Part shown: positions 21,001-29,599 of the stretch, piece by piece
How the letters are laid out: each line of letters starts with the position of its first letter
Numbering within the stretch: the stretch's first letter is position 1
Notes under the pieces: model-generated
Seen by the model: the letters and a program-made list of their open reading frames with translations, nothing else
The model's database searches: none
Told to the model about the DNA's origin: nothing
Program-made: the position numbers and the translations under genes
Assembly (NCBI RefSeq): GCF_001602525.1
Contig: NZ_LSYT01000006.1
Span: forward strand, 186,001-250,000
Source: Flavobacterium chilense
Lineage (GTDB): Bacteria; Bacteroidota; Bacteroidia; Flavobacteriales; Flavobacteriaceae
Direction of reading: 5' to 3'
DNA: 64,000 nucleotides

Positions 21001-22526
21001 GAGAAGATATTAGTGTAAATGATAACTTTTTTGCTCTTGGCGGTCATTCTTTAAATGCAGTTAGATTAACGGGATTAATAGCGAAACATTTGTTATTTGA
21101 AATTACACTCAAAACAATTTTTGATTATCCTACAATTGAATTATTGGCAGAATATCTGGAAAGCTTAACACCAACTCAAACAGTGGTTATTCCATTGCAG
21201 GATCATAAAGAATTTTATGAGTTAACACCAACACAATATAACATTTGGCTGGCATCTCAGGACGAAAATAGTTCGATCGCGTACAACATGTTTATGGCAT
21301 ATAAAATAGACGGAAGCATTGATATAGATAAACTTGAAAAAGCGATAAATAAAATCGTAAGCAAATACGAAATCTTAAGAACGAATTTTATAGAAATAAA
21401 TGGAGTCCCTTATCAAAAAACGAATTTGCATAATCCTGTTCAAGTGCCTGTTCCTGTGATAGAAGTGCAAAAAGAAGAAACTGATAAAATAATATATCAA
21501 TTAAATAATACCGCATTTAATTTTCAGAAAGATTCTTTGATTAGAGCGTATTTGCTTCAGGAAACAGATCAGACTATACTATTGTTCTGTACACATCACA
21601 TTATAATGGATGGCTTGTCTCTGGAAATTTTCGTGAATGAATTTATTAAAAATTATAATGAAAGCAGTTTTCTAGTAGCATTGCCGGATGAAGATCAATT
21701 GGCATTTCAATTCAAAGATTATTCAGAGTGGTTTAATAAAACAATACATCTGAATAAAGCTAAAAATGAATCTTTTTGGAATGGATATCTTCAAAATTAT
21801 TTACCTAAAGATACATTTTACAAAGATTTTAATCCAAAACAAAACCCGCAAAAAGCTTCAGGATATTCATTTGAAATTACACCTGAAGTCACTTTGGCTT
21901 TAAAAGATCTGGCGATTCAGGAAAAAATTACTTTTTATGGAGTGTTAATATCGGCTTTGAATGTTTTGATCTACAAAGAATCTAACCACACAGATATTTG
22001 CATTGGAACAGTAAATTCAGGAAGAAATATTTCAGGATTGACCAACCAAATCGGAATGTTTGTTAAGACTGTTATTTTAAGAACACAAATTTCGGCAGAT
22101 ATTGCATTTACAGATTTATTAAAGGAAATACAAAATAATCTGTTACAGATAGATGATTATCAAGATATACCGTTTGATAAAATTCCTAAATCAATTTTTG
22201 ATGTCTTATTCGTATATCAAAATCCTGAATTTACTTTTGATGAAATTACGCTGATAGATAATTTAAAACTAACATCTTATCCGGTTGAAAGTAAGTTTAG
22301 CCGAATGCCGATTGTCTTTAATTTATTTGAAAGTGAAAATAAACTCAAAGGAAACATCGATTATAATCCTGATTTTTTTGAAGAAGAAACTATTGAATCT
22401 ATTGTAGAAAAGTACGCTAAAATTCTAACAGAAATAATAGAAAATGCAACTGCAAAAGTAGATTCAATTGACGCCAGATCTGAAACTGAAAAAAACACTG
22501 CTTTTGATTTTGAATTTAATTTTTAA
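18090..22526 (+). CDS. Single-module NRPS with C-A-PCP-C layout
   Basis: A 1478-residue synthetase. The first C domain has YHHIITDGWG (HH near 132), the A domain has YTSGSTGNPKG near 602, the carrier serine is S987 in LGGHS, and a second C domain has THHIIMDGLS (HH near 1169) and runs almost to the end. The hand-read pocket code DILQLGMIWK is the same as in the last A domain of the large NRPS and suggests glycine; the two A domains are very alike over long stretches, which points to module duplication. There is no thioesterase or reductase domain, so chain release would need the terminal C domain, the free thioesterase or another protein. It starts with a C domain just as the large NRPS ends in one. 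Confidence 0.94.
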   Translation: MKLTLPQQDIYFEQLLYPNEPIYNIGAKIEIKGHINIDAFQKAYHELINQHDAYRTRLIKDQENIRLKIIENHDSQLGLVDFSDSETAYETANLYMQEEFSKPFNLFGESLLHVFTLVKVNDGFYYLFSVYHHIITDGWGTSLMFQRLVQNYNEIFEFGTVQTEYSFTYKDFIEDDALYTNSESFMENKVYWKDRFKVLPENLFDKIEDSGRANKSSRKVLIIKREIYNQLNQLADSYNCTTFHLILALMYTYFGRKHQNNDFAIGLPVLNRSKSKYKKTVGLFMGISPLRMNLDFNATVEQLTKDLKNQLRNDYRHQRFPLGKLIQELQLFQEKERLFNITLSYEKQNYSNDFQNTVTEVIPLSHQSERVALALYIREFDESKDVKIDFDYNLNYFNNSGITTIVNHFETLIHDVIKSPEKKLRELNYLSEEELNHILINLNNTEVIYPKEKTVINLFQDQVLKTPGKEALKDETRSYSYAELDTLSSQIAEQLITIYGKKDRSPIAVLLERSANLVVVLLGILKAGRPYIPLDPAFPKDRLRYIIENSQSKVLFTQKDYDLDNLEEVAVLELENILEKIDDFKGVIAKTISPEDTAYIIYTSGSTGNPKGVEIGHQSLVNFLISIQESPGVNANDLFFSVTTYSFDISILEFFVPLISGAILYVADKNVLADPGLTIKKIEEIKPTIIQATPSFYQMLFNADWQGDKGLKILCGGDLLSETLADNLINKSLEVWNMYGPTETTIWSSIKKLESPQDASNIGKPIHNTQFYILDQYLNPMPLKTVGAIYIAGDGLAKGYYKNEALTKEKFINNPLAPGTLLYETGDLGKWNEKDEIDFLGRNDNQFKIRGYRIELGDIETQLNQISGIKAAIVIAKKEDNQEAFLVAYVLKNEEEIDLAEIMIHLQMNLPFYMIPNVIVPLEEFPLTPNQKIDRKNLVQRSIIRTKGDFKNADSKIEKALLKYWKEVLNREDISVNDNFFALGGHSLNAVRLTGLIAKHLLFEITLKTIFDYPTIELLAEYLESLTPTQTVVIPLQDHKEFYELTPTQYNIWLASQDENSSIAYNMFMAYKIDGSIDIDKLEKAINKIVSKYEILRTNFIEINGVPYQKTNLHNPVQVPVPVIEVQKEETDKIIYQLNNTAFNFQKDSLIRAYLLQETDQTILLFCTHHIIMDGLSLEIFVNEFIKNYNESSFLVALPDEDQLAFQFKDYSEWFNKTIHLNKAKNESFWNGYLQNYLPKDTFYKDFNPKQNPQKASGYSFEITPEVTLALKDLAIQEKITFYGVLISALNVLIYKESNHTDICIGTVNSGRNISGLTNQIGMFVKTVILRTQISADIAFTDLLKEIQNNLLQIDDYQDIPFDKIPKSIFDVLFVYQNPEFTFDEITLIDNLKLTSYPVESKFSRMPIVFNLFESENKLKGNIDYNPDFFEEETIESIVEKYAKILTEIIENATAKVDSIDARSETEKNTAFDFEFNF

Positions 22527-22538
22527 AATAGAATTGCC

Positions 22539-23192
22539 GTGATACATTTATACTATACATATCTGTCTAAGGAAAATCATGAAAAACTATTGCAAAATAG
22601 TTTAGCAAAATTTCCAAGTGATTTTCAGGATAGAATTAAAAAATTTCGAAGATGGCAAGATGCACAATTTTCACTTCTGGGAAGAGTAATGCTTTTTAAA
22701 GGAATTGAAGAAGTAAAAAAGCAAAATTGCGATACCAGCGAAATAAAATACACCATGTACAATAAACCTTATTTTGAAGATAGTTTGGTTCAGTTTAATA
22801 TTTCGCATTCAGGGGAAATAGTGGTTTGTGCATTAAGTGATGAGCATCAAATGGGAATTGATATTGAAGCTATAACGAATATTGAACTTCAGGACTTTAA
22901 ATCTCAAATGACAGAAAAGGAGTGGAGGACTGTTAATGATTCCAATGATAAAAGAGAAACTTTTTTTAATTACTGGACACAAAAAGAAGCTGTCATAAAA
23001 GCCCATGGTCATGGATTATCAGTGCCATTAAAATCCTTTGAAATCCGGGATAATACAACCCAAATTAACGATCAGGTTTTTTATTTAAAAGAAGTCAATA
23101 TCGACAAAAACTATAAATGTTATATCTCATCTAAAATAAATATGAAAGAGGTAATTGTAAAAAAATATAACACAATAAGTAATTTAATTTAA
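22539..23192 (+). CDS. 4'-phosphopantetheinyl transferase, Sfp type
   Basis: A 217-residue enzyme that transfers the phosphopantetheine arm of CoA to the carrier serines of the NRPS. The magnesium-binding motif GIDIE is present (D108, E110), and the second motif is WTQKEAVIKA (W146, E150, K154). Start chosen at GTG 22539, 12 bases after the NRPS stop; the N-terminus IHLYYTYL fits the family start. It is the only carrier-activating enzyme seen in the window and sits in the operon it serves. Confidence 0.93.
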   Translation: MIHLYYTYLSKENHEKLLQNSLAKFPSDFQDRIKKFRRWQDAQFSLLGRVMLFKGIEEVKKQNCDTSEIKYTMYNKPYFEDSLVQFNISHSGEIVVCALSDEHQMGIDIEAITNIELQDFKSQMTEKEWRTVNDSNDKRETFFNYWTQKEAVIKAHGHGLSVPLKSFEIRDNTTQINDQVFYLKEVNIDKNYKCYISSKINMKEVIVKKYNTISNLI

Positions 23193-23193
23193 A

Positions 23194-25134
23194 ATGGAAA
23201 ATATAAAACGATTATTTTTATTACTATGCATCTTACCAGGATGTTTGTTTGCTCAAACAAGTAATTTAAAATTAGAAAAAGCAACTTCTTTTTTTCCGGA
23301 TAATAAAAAAATCAACAATGAATGGATTGAGTGGAACTATTTAATAGTTCCTGAAAACTGGGAAAAGCCAAATGGCAAAACAATTAAAATTGCAGTTGCA
23401 ATACTAAAAGGTACAGAAAGTAATGCAGCATCAAATCCAATTGTATATATAGAAGGCGGTCCGGGTGCAGGAGGAATAAAAGGAATCGCAGGATGGTTTA
23501 GCCATCCGCTAAGAAAAAAAAGTGATATTGTTTTGATTGACGTAAGAGGAACTGGTTTTTCATCTCCTAAATTCTGCCCCGACTTAGGAAAAACTTTTTT
23601 AGAAATATTAGCCAAAAATCAGAATAAAAAACAAGATGAACAGCAAAAAGCAGTAGCTGCAATGCTTTGCAAAGAAGATTTAATTAATAGAAATATTGAT
23701 ATAAATGCTTATGATAGTAAAGCAATTGCAAAAGATTTAAATGCTTTAAAAAGTCTCTTAAAGTATGAAAACTGGAATGTTTATGCTATTTCTTTCGGAA
23801 CTTATACCGCTCAGGTATATGCAAATGATTTTCCTCAAGATATAAAATCATTAATTTTAGACTCATCAATTTCAGATATTTCGCAGTATTATAATCTTAA
23901 TACTAAAAATTATATGAGTAGTCTTGAAAGAGTTTTTAAAGATTGCGAAAACAATCCGGATTGCAATAAACGATATCCAAATTTAGAAGCCACATATTAT
24001 GCAACAATAGTAAAATTAGAAAAGAATCCAATTACCGTTAAGACGGATAAAAAAATAATTCCCTCAGGAAATTTTACTTATAATGCCGAAGATTTTAAAG
24101 TCGCTATTCAACAATGTCTGTATCAGAAAAAATTAATACCAGTATTACCTTTATTAATTACTCAATTTAACACTGGAAACAAAAGTGCTTTGAGTGCACT
24201 GGTAAGTTCATTTTCTGGAGCTTTAAGTCTTGATTATGGAGCTTATTATTGTGTAAGCTGCAATGAAGCAATCCCTTTTAATTCAGTTTCTGAGTTTGAT
24301 AAAAATGCTGGTAAGTATCCTAAGTTAAAAGGAGGATTATCTTTTTACAGATCTGATTTCCTTGTTTGCGATAAATGGAATTCAGGGATTATTAAAAAAG
24401 ATAAGGTTGCTAATGATTTATCAAATTTATCTGCATTATCAGTTCCGGTTTTAGTTTTTTCAGGAAAATTTGATCCAATTACGCCAATAGAAAACGGTAA
24501 AGTGACCGTCAAAAAATTTAAAAAAGCATTTTTAGTTGAAGCTCCTGTATCTGGTCACGGCTCTAGTTTTTCGAGTTTAGGAGCAAAAATTGCAAATGAA
24601 TTTATAAGTGCCCCGAATAAGACCCCTGATGTTCATGATTTTCAGTCCAACCCTAAAGTAGATTTTATTACTGATGTAAAAATAAATGGCGGAATCTCTA
24701 AATTCGCAACTAGCCTGAATGAATTTAAAATTTTATTTTTTGCGCCATTAATCATTGCAGTTGTTATTCTTGTTATTTCGATAATTAGTTTTCTATTTTA
24801 TTTGATAAAAAGAAAAGAAGATAATAATGCCAATAAACAAATCAAGATATTGGTTATCGTAACCGCTATAATAGGACTTTTTACTATTACAGGATTAATC
24901 ACAGCAGTATTTGAAACGGCTCAAAGAAATTTTTATATACTGGCTTTTGGAGTTGCTAATAAGTTTAATTATCTGTTTATTCTTCAATGGATTTTTATTG
25001 GATTTATAATACTTTCAGGACTGTACTTTATTTTAAGAATTAGATCTATTTCAAATCCAAGTGTGGTTGCAACAGTATTATTTTCACTTGTTTTAGTAGG
25101 CGTTTATTTTGAATATTGGGGCTTTTTATTATAA
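23194..25134 (+). CDS. Secreted S33-type alpha/beta hydrolase with C-terminal membrane anchor
   Basis: A 646-residue protein starting one base after the PPTase stop. It has a signal peptide (about 1-21, ending in LFAQ), an alpha/beta-hydrolase domain resembling tripeptidyl aminopeptidases (IEGGPGAGG oxyanion segment; DVRGTGFSSP), and a likely triad S200 (AISFGT, replacing the usual GxSxG), D427 (GKFDPITP) and H455 (GHGSS). Four hydrophobic helices follow at about 510-535, 550-572, 588-612 and 620-646. The catalytic part should be periplasmic and tethered to the inner membrane. As last gene of the NRPS operon it may trim or activate the exported peptide, or destroy it as self-protection. Family is clear; substrate is inference. 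Confidence 0.85.
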   Translation: MENIKRLFLLLCILPGCLFAQTSNLKLEKATSFFPDNKKINNEWIEWNYLIVPENWEKPNGKTIKIAVAILKGTESNAASNPIVYIEGGPGAGGIKGIAGWFSHPLRKKSDIVLIDVRGTGFSSPKFCPDLGKTFLEILAKNQNKKQDEQQKAVAAMLCKEDLINRNIDINAYDSKAIAKDLNALKSLLKYENWNVYAISFGTYTAQVYANDFPQDIKSLILDSSISDISQYYNLNTKNYMSSLERVFKDCENNPDCNKRYPNLEATYYATIVKLEKNPITVKTDKKIIPSGNFTYNAEDFKVAIQQCLYQKKLIPVLPLLITQFNTGNKSALSALVSSFSGALSLDYGAYYCVSCNEAIPFNSVSEFDKNAGKYPKLKGGLSFYRSDFLVCDKWNSGIIKKDKVANDLSNLSALSVPVLVFSGKFDPITPIENGKVTVKKFKKAFLVEAPVSGHGSSFSSLGAKIANEFISAPNKTPDVHDFQSNPKVDFITDVKINGGISKFATSLNEFKILFFAPLIIAVVILVISIISFLFYLIKRKEDNNANKQIKILVIVTAIIGLFTITGLITAVFETAQRNFYILAFGVANKFNYLFILQWIFIGFIILSGLYFILRIRSISNPSVVATVLFSLVLVGVYFEYWGFLL

Positions 25135-25167
25135 ACATTTCGAGTGTGTTTATACTTAATTGCTCAT

Positions 25168-25199
25168 AAAAAACTCCATTATTTTTAATGGAGTTTTTT
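25168..25199. terminator. Rho-independent terminator of the NRPS operon
   Basis: A perfect 13-bp inverted repeat, AAAAAACTCCATT (25168-25180) and AATGGAGTTTTTT (25187-25199), with a six-base loop. The ends are A-rich and T-rich, so it could work in both directions. It follows the last gene of the NRPS operon by about 35 bases. Confidence 0.9.
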
Positions 25200-25233
25200 A
25201 TGCTTAGAAATATTCATTATTTGTTTCTTAATA

Positions 25234-25860
25234 TTATTTCTTTAGTAACTTGTTTAAAACAGTTTTACCATTTTCGCTGTGAGGATCTAATTCAAGTGAC
25301 TTTTGATACATTTTAATAGCATCATCTTTTTTACCACATTGCAGTAAAGCTTCATCATAACTATCATAAATATTCGCACTCTTTAGGAAAAGTAAAGTTG
25401 CGATATGAAATGTTTCTAGATAATTAGCACTTTTTCTGACTTCTCAGGAATTGATCCCCTAATCGATTAAAATCTCTTTTGGTGACTTCATATGAGCTTG
25501 GATTTTTTAATATTCTTCAATCAATTGATTTGTTTTTTCTTTATTTCCACTTTCTAGTAAACTGACTTAAATCCTTGAAAGATTTTGCTCAAGAACATTA
25601 TAAGGTTTGTTGTCTAGTATTTGAAAAACGGTATTTGAGATGTTTATAACTGGACTATATCCTATATTTGATAAAAGTGTCATGGTTTGTTTTTTTATTA
25701 AATTATGAATCTAAATAAGAAGAAAGTCCGGTGATAGATTCATCATGGAAAACTATTTTCCCGTTACTTTTATCAGTAAACATTGCCCATTCAAAATCAT
25801 GACTTATTTCTTTTCCTTCTAAAATATAAGTGACTTTTTCCATCGTTAAGTGTTGTCGCC
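25234..25860 (-). pseudogene. Decayed serine-hydrolase (beta-lactamase-like) gene with TPR-like tail
   Basis: On the minus strand the end of this stretch encodes a TPR-like C-terminus (SANIYDSYDEALL, then DDAIKMYQKSLELDP) with a stop at 25234-25236. Upstream pieces in changing frames read FHDESITGLSSYLDS, NISNTVFQILDN and LLESGNKEKTNQLIEEY, broken by several stops. The order resembles flavobacterial class C beta-lactamase-like hydrolases that end in TPR repeats. The number of stops and frame changes makes function unlikely. The 5' limit is uncertain. Confidence 0.6.
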
Positions 25861-26355
25861 ATTAACGCTTGCTCTAGTTCTTTCTTATTATAATTACAAG
25901 CGGTTTTATAAATTTTACCACGGAATTGTTTTAATGCTTGTCTGCTTTTTAAGATGGCTTTCATATTTAAGGAACTGCTCCAGTTTCAAGATAAACGAAC
26001 TTGATATTTCGAATGTCTGCTTGCTATTAATGAATTAATTACTTTTGGTGAAGTTTAAAAATAGGTCTTTTGCCCTTTTGCATTTCTGTAGTGAAGCTGG
26101 TGTACGCTCTCCGGAATTAACTCTTTTGGGTTTTGAGGTAGAAATTTGTTTTTAACATGGGATCTAATTTTAAAATTAATAATCAAAGTGAATTAAAAAT
26201 TTTAAGAGAGCCCACTGATAGATAGTAGGGAATGTCTAGAGAATTCTTTTTTAGTGTGCCTAATTTCAGAAAAAATATCTGAAATTTTTAGGTACACCGA
26301 TAGGTAAGCTATTCTTGACTATAATATGTGTTTTTTGAAAAGTTCTAAAAAACGA
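25861..26355. other. Intergenic region, nothing clear
   Basis: About 500 bases between the decayed hydrolase gene and the island end. Short open stretches exist on both strands, but none has a recognisable motif or start. It may hold further debris of the pseudogene. Confidence 0.5.
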
Positions 26356-26389
26356 AAAAGCCTTTAAATACAAGTATTTAAAGGCTTTT
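26356..26389 (-). terminator. Terminator beside the duplicated tRNA 3' end
   Basis: A perfect 16-bp stem, AAAAGCCTTTAAATAC (26356-26371) with GTATTTAAAGGCTTTT (26374-26389), with a two-base loop. On the minus strand it follows the tRNA-Ser 3'-end copy, just as the similar stem at 60813-60848 follows the intact tRNA. I read it as the original terminator of the tRNA gene, pushed away by the island. Confidence 0.75.
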
Positions 26390-26402
26390 GATTTTTAAAA
26401 TT

Positions 26403-26434
26403 TCTTTCGAAACTCTATCTGGCGGAGAAAGAGG
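26403..26434 (-). repeat. Copy of the tRNA-Ser 3' end (candidate island attachment site)
   Basis: The run TGGCGGAGAAAGAGG at 26420-26434 matches the 3' end of the tRNA-Ser gene (TGGCGGAGGAAGAGG, 60879-60893 region) with one mismatch. Flanking bases on the terminator side also match (TTTCGAAACTCTATC against TTTCGGACTTTATT). The rest of a tRNA is absent. With the intact tRNA 34 kb away in the same orientation, this is the pattern left by integration at a tRNA 3' end. Confidence 0.65.
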
Positions 26435-26439
26435 CTCCG

Positions 26440-26592
26440 CCACCTGTATCGAAAGCACCAGTAAACACTGAGTGTTATGTTATGTAAAAAAAGCAGGGCA
26501 CTAATAGGGCACTCTTAAAATTCTTGGGTTTACTAACCTCAGTAAATGTAGGAAAAAAAATCGAGAAGTAGCTGGGAAATTTCGAAAAATGG
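26440..26592. repeat. Direct repeat copy A (partner at 29600-29750)
   Basis: About 150 bases that align in the same orientation with 29600-29750. Shared blocks include CCACCTGTATCGAA, GAGTGTTATGTT, TTGGGTTT and AAATGTAG. Copy A also holds two exact AGGGCACT motifs at 26495-26502 and 26506-26513, 11 bases apart, which look like recombinase arm sites; copy B has degraded versions. The pair brackets the two-gene cassette at 26745-29042. I see no open reading frame that accounts for the conservation. Confidence 0.75.
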
Positions 26593-26744
26593 GATTCGAT
26601 GATGTCTTTATCAGCTGTTAATCATTTCGATTGCCTTCTAGAATATTAGAGTTATTATTTGTTACGAACATTCTGTAAATTGCTGTTTCGAGATATTTCT
26701 TTTATAAGATTTAAAATTAGCTCCTAAGAAAAGTGAATTCTTTT

Positions 26745-28115
26745 TTATAGTCTGAATGTATATCCGATTGCGAAAAAATTTGCTACTTGTAATTTCTTTA
26801 CAGTTAAATTCTCTATTTTATCTTTGTGACCGGGCTGGAAGTCTATACCTGCAGCAAGTCTGTCAACATATCCGACTATGCCACCATAATCAAGTGTTAA
26901 GCTATGTTTTCTTCCAATTGATAATCCAAATCCACCCAATAATCGCGGCTGGGGATTTTCGTTTATTGATAGTCCAGGACCAATATTGAAATGAACTCCT
27001 ATCCAGTCTTGATGCACCTTCAATCCTCCTCTTAGAAAAACTGCAATGCCAAGTTCTCTGTCGAGGTCGTCCTGTTTTATAACCTGATAATTGGCAACGC
27101 TGTCAATGGTAGTGGTTTGAACGTTATATCGGCTTTGTGTCATATTTGAATAATAAAAGGAAGTGCCTATTGACCAATAATCTTTTGAAAACAGTGGGAA
27201 AGTAAAGCTCATATTTTCTGATTGTACGCCGATTGTACTGTCTCTAGGAGTAAATGCAATATTTACCGTTGCACGCTCTTTGGAGAATTGTATAGGTAAA
27301 GAAATGAATTTTTGGTCTTTTCCATTTAGATATAAAACTGATGTTATTAATTTGGTCACGTTATCTGCAGAGATTGAATCTAGTAACTCCTGACTTTTCG
27401 TTGTCAGCAGCTTGGCTGATTCTCCAAGTACTTCGGTTTTTATTTTATACTCTGGATTTTTTTCTAAAAACTTTTTTGTTACTGGATCTTCGATAAATCT
27501 TTTATAGTCCGAATTCAAATTTGCAATTTTAGTTTGTTGGGTGGTTATATCTTTTCGGAGTGCAGTAAATCTCACTAGTGCTGCTACGCCATCATATTGA
27601 GCAGTTTTTGGAGCAGTTGAAAGCTGGTCAATGCGTTGTTTGTAAATTTCCAGTCTTAGGTCTTCATATTTAGCGGCTAGAGATTGAAGTTCTTTTTTTA
27701 ATTCTTCAGCTGTATTTAAATGAATATTTAATTCTTTTGCAGTTGTGTTATTTTTAGCACTTACTATATCAGTAATTCGCTTTCCATTTACTGTTTTTTC
27801 AACTGCAACTTTTGCTTCTGTGTCAATTGGTGCAGCGGCTCCGCCTAAAGAATTAAAACCACTCAGGTCAATATCTGCGAAAGTAGGCATTTTAAGCGCA
27901 CTACTTATTAGTGTGTCTTTTGAATTGACAATTATAGAATATAAGTTAGGATTTATACTGGTAATATGGATTCTATAAAAATCCCCCTGTTTTATTTTAT
28001 TTGGCAGAGTTGGAGAGTCTCTGGTACTAAAATCGAACTTAACTTCTTTTTCCTGAGAAATTGCGTATTGACAGCTAATTAGAAATAAAAAACAGATTAA
28101 AAGTTTTGCTTTCAT
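26745..28115 (-). CDS. Exported protein of unknown function with probable outer-membrane barrel end
   Basis: A 456-residue protein not recognised as a named family. It has a signal peptide (about 1-20, cleavage near YAISQ), a middle part with heptad-like charged helices (about 130-190, probable coiled coil: LKKELQSLAAKYEDLRLEI), and a C-terminal third rich in alternating polar and hydrophobic strands that ends FFAIGYTFRL, typical of a small outer-membrane beta barrel. It starts three bases after the metalloprotease stop, so the two are co-transcribed. A role as a surface or periplasmic partner of the protease is inference. Confidence 0.75.
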   Translation of the reverse strand: MKAKLLICFLFLISCQYAISQEKEVKFDFSTRDSPTLPNKIKQGDFYRIHITSINPNLYSIIVNSKDTLISSALKMPTFADIDLSGFNSLGGAAAPIDTEAKVAVEKTVNGKRITDIVSAKNNTTAKELNIHLNTAEELKKELQSLAAKYEDLRLEIYKQRIDQLSTAPKTAQYDGVAALVRFTALRKDITTQQTKIANLNSDYKRFIEDPVTKKFLEKNPEYKIKTEVLGESAKLLTTKSQELLDSISADNVTKLITSVLYLNGKDQKFISLPIQFSKERATVNIAFTPRDSTIGVQSENMSFTFPLFSKDYWSIGTSFYYSNMTQSRYNVQTTTIDSVANYQVIKQDDLDRELGIAVFLRGGLKVHQDWIGVHFNIGPGLSINENPQPRLLGGFGLSIGRKHSLTLDYGGIVGYVDRLAAGIDFQPGHKDKIENLTVKKLQVANFFAIGYTFRL

Positions 28116-28118
28116 AAT

Positions 28119-29042
28119 TTATGGTTTTATAGTTTTTTTACATGGTATTCTTTGTCCTTTGGAATTATAACAGCACTTTTCAGACCAATCGCAAGGTGTT
28201 ATTTGGTATAACTTTCGAACAATCTCTATATCTACTTCTGACAGAAAAAAATTTCCAGCAACTGGGCAGCATTTATTCTCAGTTAATGAATCTGGAATTT
28301 CGTAATGCATGATTGATGTAGAATCATATTTCAGACTGTTAAGGGTGGCTTTATCGTAGCGGAAAAAAATATTGGAGTCGACTTTTTCTTCTTTCCAAGG
28401 CGGGTTCTGTGTAATCTTGTAATATTCATATACTTTTTCTTTATCCCATCTAATATTAAATCCGGGTAATTGATGCTCATGCACTAGTCCCAGTACGTGT
28501 CCAAATTCATGTAAGATTAACTGTCTGATTTTTTTTTCAGGTTCGTGTTCATTAACCCAGCCTAATTTCATTGTGGGCTGTTCCTTGGGGATATTTTTGG
28601 CATCTCTTCCTATAGCGGATTCAGATCCTCCAGGTTCGAACGAGATGCGAATATCTCCTGAGACGCTACTTTGGGGCGAAATGAAGTTAAAGCGGATGTT
28701 CGGAATTTTATCAGGATCATGTTCGGAGGCTACCTCCCATTCTTTGGCATAAAGTTTTACTTTGTTGATCTGAAAAGACGTACCGTTCATAAATTTTACT
28801 TCAAGTCTCAAAGGCAGTCCGACAGGAACATCCCATTTAAATTCCTCTGAAGCGGCTGTTTGAACTCGCTCTATATATAAGGTACCGCCTTTTTTTTTCT
28901 TTTGTTCTTTGCCAGAACGTATTTCGGTACAAAACTTAAGGCGCTTTAGACCTTCAATCTGATTTTGTCTATAATGCCACCACAAAGCAAGTAGGAGCAA
29001 TAAAAAAAAGGTCAATAAAATAATCCAAAGGTTTTTTTTCAT
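28119..29042 (-). CDS. Membrane-anchored astacin-like zinc metalloprotease
   Basis: A 307-residue protein with one N-terminal hydrophobic helix (about 4-22), probably an uncleaved anchor, then a metalloprotease domain. The zinc motif is HEFGHVLGLVHEHQ from H178 (HExxHxxGxxH with E179, H182, H188), and the Met-turn is SIMHY, both as in astacin/M12A-type metzincins. The catalytic part should lie outside the inner membrane. Cysteines near the C-terminus (CCPV, CDWSEKCCYN, PCKK) could form disulfides. First gene of a two-gene operon with the downstream exported protein. Substrate unknown. Confidence 0.87.
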   Translation of the reverse strand: MKKNLWIILLTFFLLLLLALWWHYRQNQIEGLKRLKFCTEIRSGKEQKKKKGGTLYIERVQTAASEEFKWDVPVGLPLRLEVKFMNGTSFQINKVKLYAKEWEVASEHDPDKIPNIRFNFISPQSSVSGDIRISFEPGGSESAIGRDAKNIPKEQPTMKLGWVNEHEPEKKIRQLILHEFGHVLGLVHEHQLPGFNIRWDKEKVYEYYKITQNPPWKEEKVDSNIFFRYDKATLNSLKYDSTSIMHYEIPDSLTENKCCPVAGNFFLSEVDIEIVRKLYQITPCDWSEKCCYNSKGQRIPCKKTIKP

Positions 29043-29599
29043 AGTTGTAAATTAATTTTGTAACAATAATCTACATTATTTATCTCCTGTTTCCGATGCT
29101 TTATAGTTGCTGTTTCTGAATTATTTTTTTAATATGAACATTTATTTCTTAAACATCTTTTAACAAAGTACTGAACATTATAGTTAGACAAATTTCGATA
29201 TTAAAATAATTAAAAAATAGAGTATAAATACTTGATTTTTAGTTATTTGATTTTTTTTTAGTTTATCAGATTGCAATTAAGTATTGCTAATGAAAAATAG
29301 GAAGAATCCATCTCGTAAAGGATTTATGACATCAAAGAACCAAAGGACTTCTTTTTTGTAACCAAGAATTTCTGCACTGATTTTTAAGGGCTGATTAAAA
29401 TAGTAAAGGATTTTTGAGATTAATCACCTTTAAAAAATTAGTTTATGATCACAAATGCTTTTTATATTTTCAATTAAAACAGGAAGTTTGATTTGAAACC
29501 TGTACTGGCAAAATCATACTAACTAATCTAAATTAAGACGCTATGGATGAAAATATTGATACGCTTTTAGGGCAAAATTATAAAATCGATGAGGGACAG
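29043..29599. other. Intergenic region with a mini-ORF running into repeat B
   Basis: About 550 bases without a supported gene. A 26-codon frame starts with ATG at 29543 (MDENIDTLLG...), runs into repeat B and ends there as PPVSNAP. In repeat A the same bases can be read as PPVSKAP, so the repeat may include the 3' end of a lost gene. Nothing else is clear. Confidence 0.4.

Noticed and set aside
25861..26040. 62-codon plus-strand frame in the gap after the NRPS operon
   Set aside because: It overlaps the decayed hydrolase gene on the opposite strand at its start, and the encoded peptide shows no motif.
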